Positions 61,637 through 64,000 of a stretch of DNA of 64,000 bases are shown here, one piece after another; position 1 is the stretch's first letter; the number at the start of each line of letters is the position of its first letter. Location of the stretch: positions 1,523,004 through 1,587,003 of the forward strand of contig JANPYM010000001.1 of NCBI GenBank assembly GCA_025890175.1. The letters run 5' to 3'. Below the pieces are notes generated by a model. The model had not been told where the DNA came from, did not search any database, and saw only the letters and a list, made by a program, of their open reading frames with translations. A program made the translations under genes and the position numbers. The DNA comes from Ciborinia camelliae (lineage: Eukaryota; Ascomycota; Leotiomycetes; Helotiales; Sclerotiniaceae).

Positions 61637-62021
61637 AGTAGGAGGGTAGGAGGGTAGGAGGGTAGGAGGGTAGGAGGGTAGGAGGGTAGAAGGGTAGAAG
61701 GGTAGAAGGGTAGAAGGGTAGAAGGGTAGAAGGGTAGAAGGGTAGAAGGGTAGAAGGGTAGAAGGGTAGAAGGGTAGAAGGGTAGAAGGGTAGAAGGGTA
61801 GAAGGGTAGAAGGGTAGAAGGGTAGAAGGGTAGAAGGGTAGAAGGGTAGAAGGGTAGAAGGGTAGAAGGGTAGAAGGGTAGAAGGGTAGAAGGGTAGAAG
61901 GGTAGAAGGGTAGAAGGGTAGAAGGGTAGAAGGGTAGAAGGGTAGAAGGGTAGAAGGGTAGAAGGGTAGAAGGGTAGAAGGGTAGAAGGGTAGAAGGGTA
62001 GAATGGTAGAATGCTAGAATG
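61637..62021. repeat. 8-bp minisatellite (GTAGAAGG)
   Basis: About 48 tandem 8-bp units in three zones: GTAGGAGG at the left (about six), GTAGAAGG through the middle, and GTAGAATG at the right edge (about three). It is framed by a 13-bp hairpin on the left and, on the right, by CCGAATCGGTTCTATATTTAAAAATTCAATTAA-type sequence shared with family B element B1, which carries a short, decayed GTAGAATG array in the same place. The long Pro/Tyr/Ser/Thr/Leu frame on the minus strand is a translation of the repeat. Confidence 0.95.
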
Positions 62022-63350
62022 GCTCTCGACCCGAATCGGTTCTATATTTAAAAATTCAATTAAAGTCACGCCCGCGTATTTTTAACGTTTGGGGAGCGTG
62101 AGTTTATTACTTCCCATATAATCTCCACACTGTTACTGTATATAGAATGCACAATATTACAACAAAGATATGACTTTGCCACGGATTTCCTCTTTATTAA
62201 CTGAAGATTTCTAATACATAATGTATTTTGTTTTTTCAATATTGTCCCTATATATGTTCTATCTGTATAGGTGGTGTTGAATCTGCATAATGTAAGTAAA
62301 CATACATACACCTTGCACTGAACAGTTTCTCTTCTTGTATAACGTATGAAAAGTCAAGCGACTTCGGGGGTGGCTGATGGGAAAATTTGAAGATTTATTG
62401 AGATAGAAATATTTGCATTCGTATAGCTTCATAAGTTTTTGCATCATTAATGACCGACGAAAAAACCCCGATAGTGAACACTCAACGGTCTACGGTATCC
62501 GCAATGTCGTGTCAATGTACCACAGACTCTATTGACGGCTACTTGCATCAAAGGAAATTGATCTGCAGTCATCACATTTTCAGTTTTTGTGCCTCTATTG
62601 GTGATTACGCGTTGTCTTGGCTAAAGAGGCTCATGACTTGGAGGAATTTTCGATTACCTGGTATCTATCCTTGTGGTTGTCGACTCGACCTAATTTTGTT
62701 CATGACTTTGAAGGCTTTTTCGATAAGGCGTAGTTGCAAGATGTAACGTTTCCGTGGTACACCTAGATCCTACACAAAGATATGGGGAGATTGGGCGGGC
62801 CCGAATCATGTGTTTATTAACATATGCGTGCTTCAAGATTCTTGCATAATGAGTATTGGTCAACTCCCGGAAACAATGGGAATGCCGTTCTTTTAATTCG
62901 AGCAAAGAAACTGACGTGCGGTCTGTGGAAAGGGATCGGTTTGATCGCATGTTGAACACGCGAGGTTATAGTATTGGATCACTTTTGTGCGACGAGTATA
63001 ATTCCGATCTTGTTGTACTATTGAAAACTAACATAAACTAGTCATGCACTTCAATCTCCACACTTGTATTCCAATCCTATGTGTTCCCTGACTCGAGCAG
63101 CTTCAACTCGTGGGCATGGCATGTTCCAATAATCACTGCATTTACGGATAGGCATGTCAACTTTCACCACATGTGTATACTTGACACGACCGAGGCCCAA
63201 AAAAAGAAATGATCTTGTACTTCCGCTGTTCTTTTCCTTTAGCAATACTTAATATATGAAAATCTCCCAGGGATAACTTCCCCCCAGTTTTCGTCCTACT
63301 GTCTTTATTTCAAGATTTTCCCTACCTTGCCGCGGAAATCACGACCGAGT
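62022..63350. other. Intergenic before tyrosinase gene
   Basis: Bases 62040-62110 resemble the right interior of family B element B1. No supported gene follows; frames at 62450-62746 and 62690-62959 have no domain. Confidence 0.45.
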
Positions 63351-63937
63351 ATGATATTCAAATTTTCAACTGTCCCCTGGACATTGCTGGCTTGTTATAT
63401 CTTCATTACTTTTGCAAATGCCCAGTACTATCAAATAACTGGGGTGACAACTGGTATTAATTCGAATACGAAGGCTCGACCTTTCAGACAGAATATTGAT
63501 GATTTGCAAAACAATCCGGCACAATGGTAAGCTTCCACTCAGTGTATGTCCATTCTCATATTCTAATCACCAATATGGTTATGTTAAGGTCTCTATATAT
63601 CCAGGCGCTTATGGTTATGCAAGCTGCGAATGAATATACCGATGGGCTTTCTTTCTTTCAACTGGCAGGTGAGAGGTCTCTATATACCTGTATTGATTTC
63701 ATTAGTTGTACAATTATACACATTGCTCTGCGATATTGACATTTGAAACCTATAGGTATTCACGGTAGGCCATATATTAGCTGGGATGGTGTAAGTCAAG
63801 CTCCCAATGCTCCACTTACTGGCTATTGTACACATGGTGAGCCATTCCTACTTTGAATAGGAATATAACTGTTAATATACAGATAAGATTCGGTCTTGTT
63901 TACTACGTGGCATCGTCCCTACCTAGCGCTCTTCGAA
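63351..63937 (+). CDS. Tyrosinase (type-3 copper), 5' part, runs off the window
   Basis: Binuclear copper monophenol monooxygenase; oxidises phenols to quinones. Exons 63351-63526, 63589-63668, 63756-63836 and 63888-63937 join in phase; a GTATGA donor follows and the rest lies beyond 64000. The ATG at 63351 begins a signal peptide (MIFKFSTVPWTLLACYIFIT...ANAQ), unusual because many fungal tyrosinases are intracellular. The mature start YYQITGVTTG and RPFRQNIDDL match the family opening; AGIHGRPYISWDG follows, with His of the first copper site, then CTH and TTWHRPYLALFE, which carries a copper ligand His. The fourth exon is entered at GATAAG|AT (63887), not at the nearer ACAG, since only that keeps the frame. 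Likely role: melanin or phenol oxidation outside the cell. Confidence 0.85.
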
Positions 63938-64000
63938 GTATGAATCCAATTTCCCCTTCCAACTAAAAAACCACCCACTCACCCTCCCTTTCCAACAACA
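63938..64000 (+). other. Tyrosinase intron 4, incomplete at window edge
   Basis: Starts with the donor GTATGA at 63938; no acceptor is reached before the window ends. Confidence 0.6.

Noticed and set aside
61635..62069. 144-aa Pro/Tyr/Ser/Thr/Leu repeat frame on the minus strand
   Set aside because: An 8-bp repeat gives an open frame by chance in this phase; no gene context.
1..64000. tRNA, rRNA or CRISPR features
   Set aside because: No cloverleaf with matching A and B boxes was recognised by eye, no rRNA-like sequence, and tandem repeats here lack spacers; a covariance-model scan would be needed to exclude tRNAs.

Overview
This window is nuclear DNA from a filamentous ascomycete (Pezizomycotina). 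The evidence is short introns of about 50-80 nt with GTAAGT/GTATGT donors and CTAAC/CTAAT branch sites, fungal gene families (PKS-NRPS fragment, NACHT/STAND protein, MARVEL protein, GPI-anchored Cys-rich protein, tyrosinase, MFS pump), and AT-rich transposon copies with a RIP-like C-to-T/G-to-A pattern. A Leotiomycete (Helotiales, Botrytis/Sclerotinia type) is my inference from overall flavour; it was not tested by search. All gene models were joined by hand from open frames, splice sites and phase.

Layout. 0.9-2.4 kb: GSK-3 kinase (minus strand, six exons). 2.4-16.4 kb: a 14 kb gene-poor stretch of low-complexity, strand-skewed DNA with a 65-bp tandem duplication and a 704-bp MITE. 16.5-17.7 kb: TOM40 import channel. 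19.4-21.5 kb: 6-phosphofructo-2-kinase/fructose-2,6-bisphosphatase whose phosphatase catalytic His is replaced by Ala. 22.0-23.7 kb: two identical 850-bp blocks around a 10-N gap, almost certainly an assembly artefact. 24-32 kb: an accessory region with a STAND-like N-terminus/ankyrin protein carrying a long DEK repeat, an unknown 648-aa protein, a frameshifted remnant that looks like its paralogue, and two different mobile-element families, one inserted in the remnant. 32-37 kb: a GPI-anchored 8-Cys protein and three small proteins with Cys-rich C-termini, each needing one splice to be seen. 37-40.6 kb: MARVEL membrane protein and bZIP transcription factor. 41.9-43 kb: orphan Gag-like gene. 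44-52.7 kb: a PKS-NRPS hybrid lacking its PKS half (ACP-C-A-T-R) divergent from an MFS exporter, a probable remnant or streamlined metabolite cluster. 55-56.3 kb: mitochondrial DUF1640/MCUR1-like coiled-coil protein. 57-60 kb: NACHT NLR-like protein. 61.6-62.0 kb: an 8-bp minisatellite. 63.35 kb to the edge: 5' end of a secreted tyrosinase.

The housekeeping genes (GSK3, TOM40, PFK2, bZIP, MARVEL, MCUR1-like) alternate with accessory islands (24-36 kb, 42-53 kb, 57-64 kb) that hold the repeats, decaying genes and probable self/non-self or secondary-metabolism functions. The observations most worth following are the severed PKS-NRPS, the cluster of three Cys-tailed small proteins, the paired MITEs with different mutation load, and the paralogue remnant broken by a MITE.
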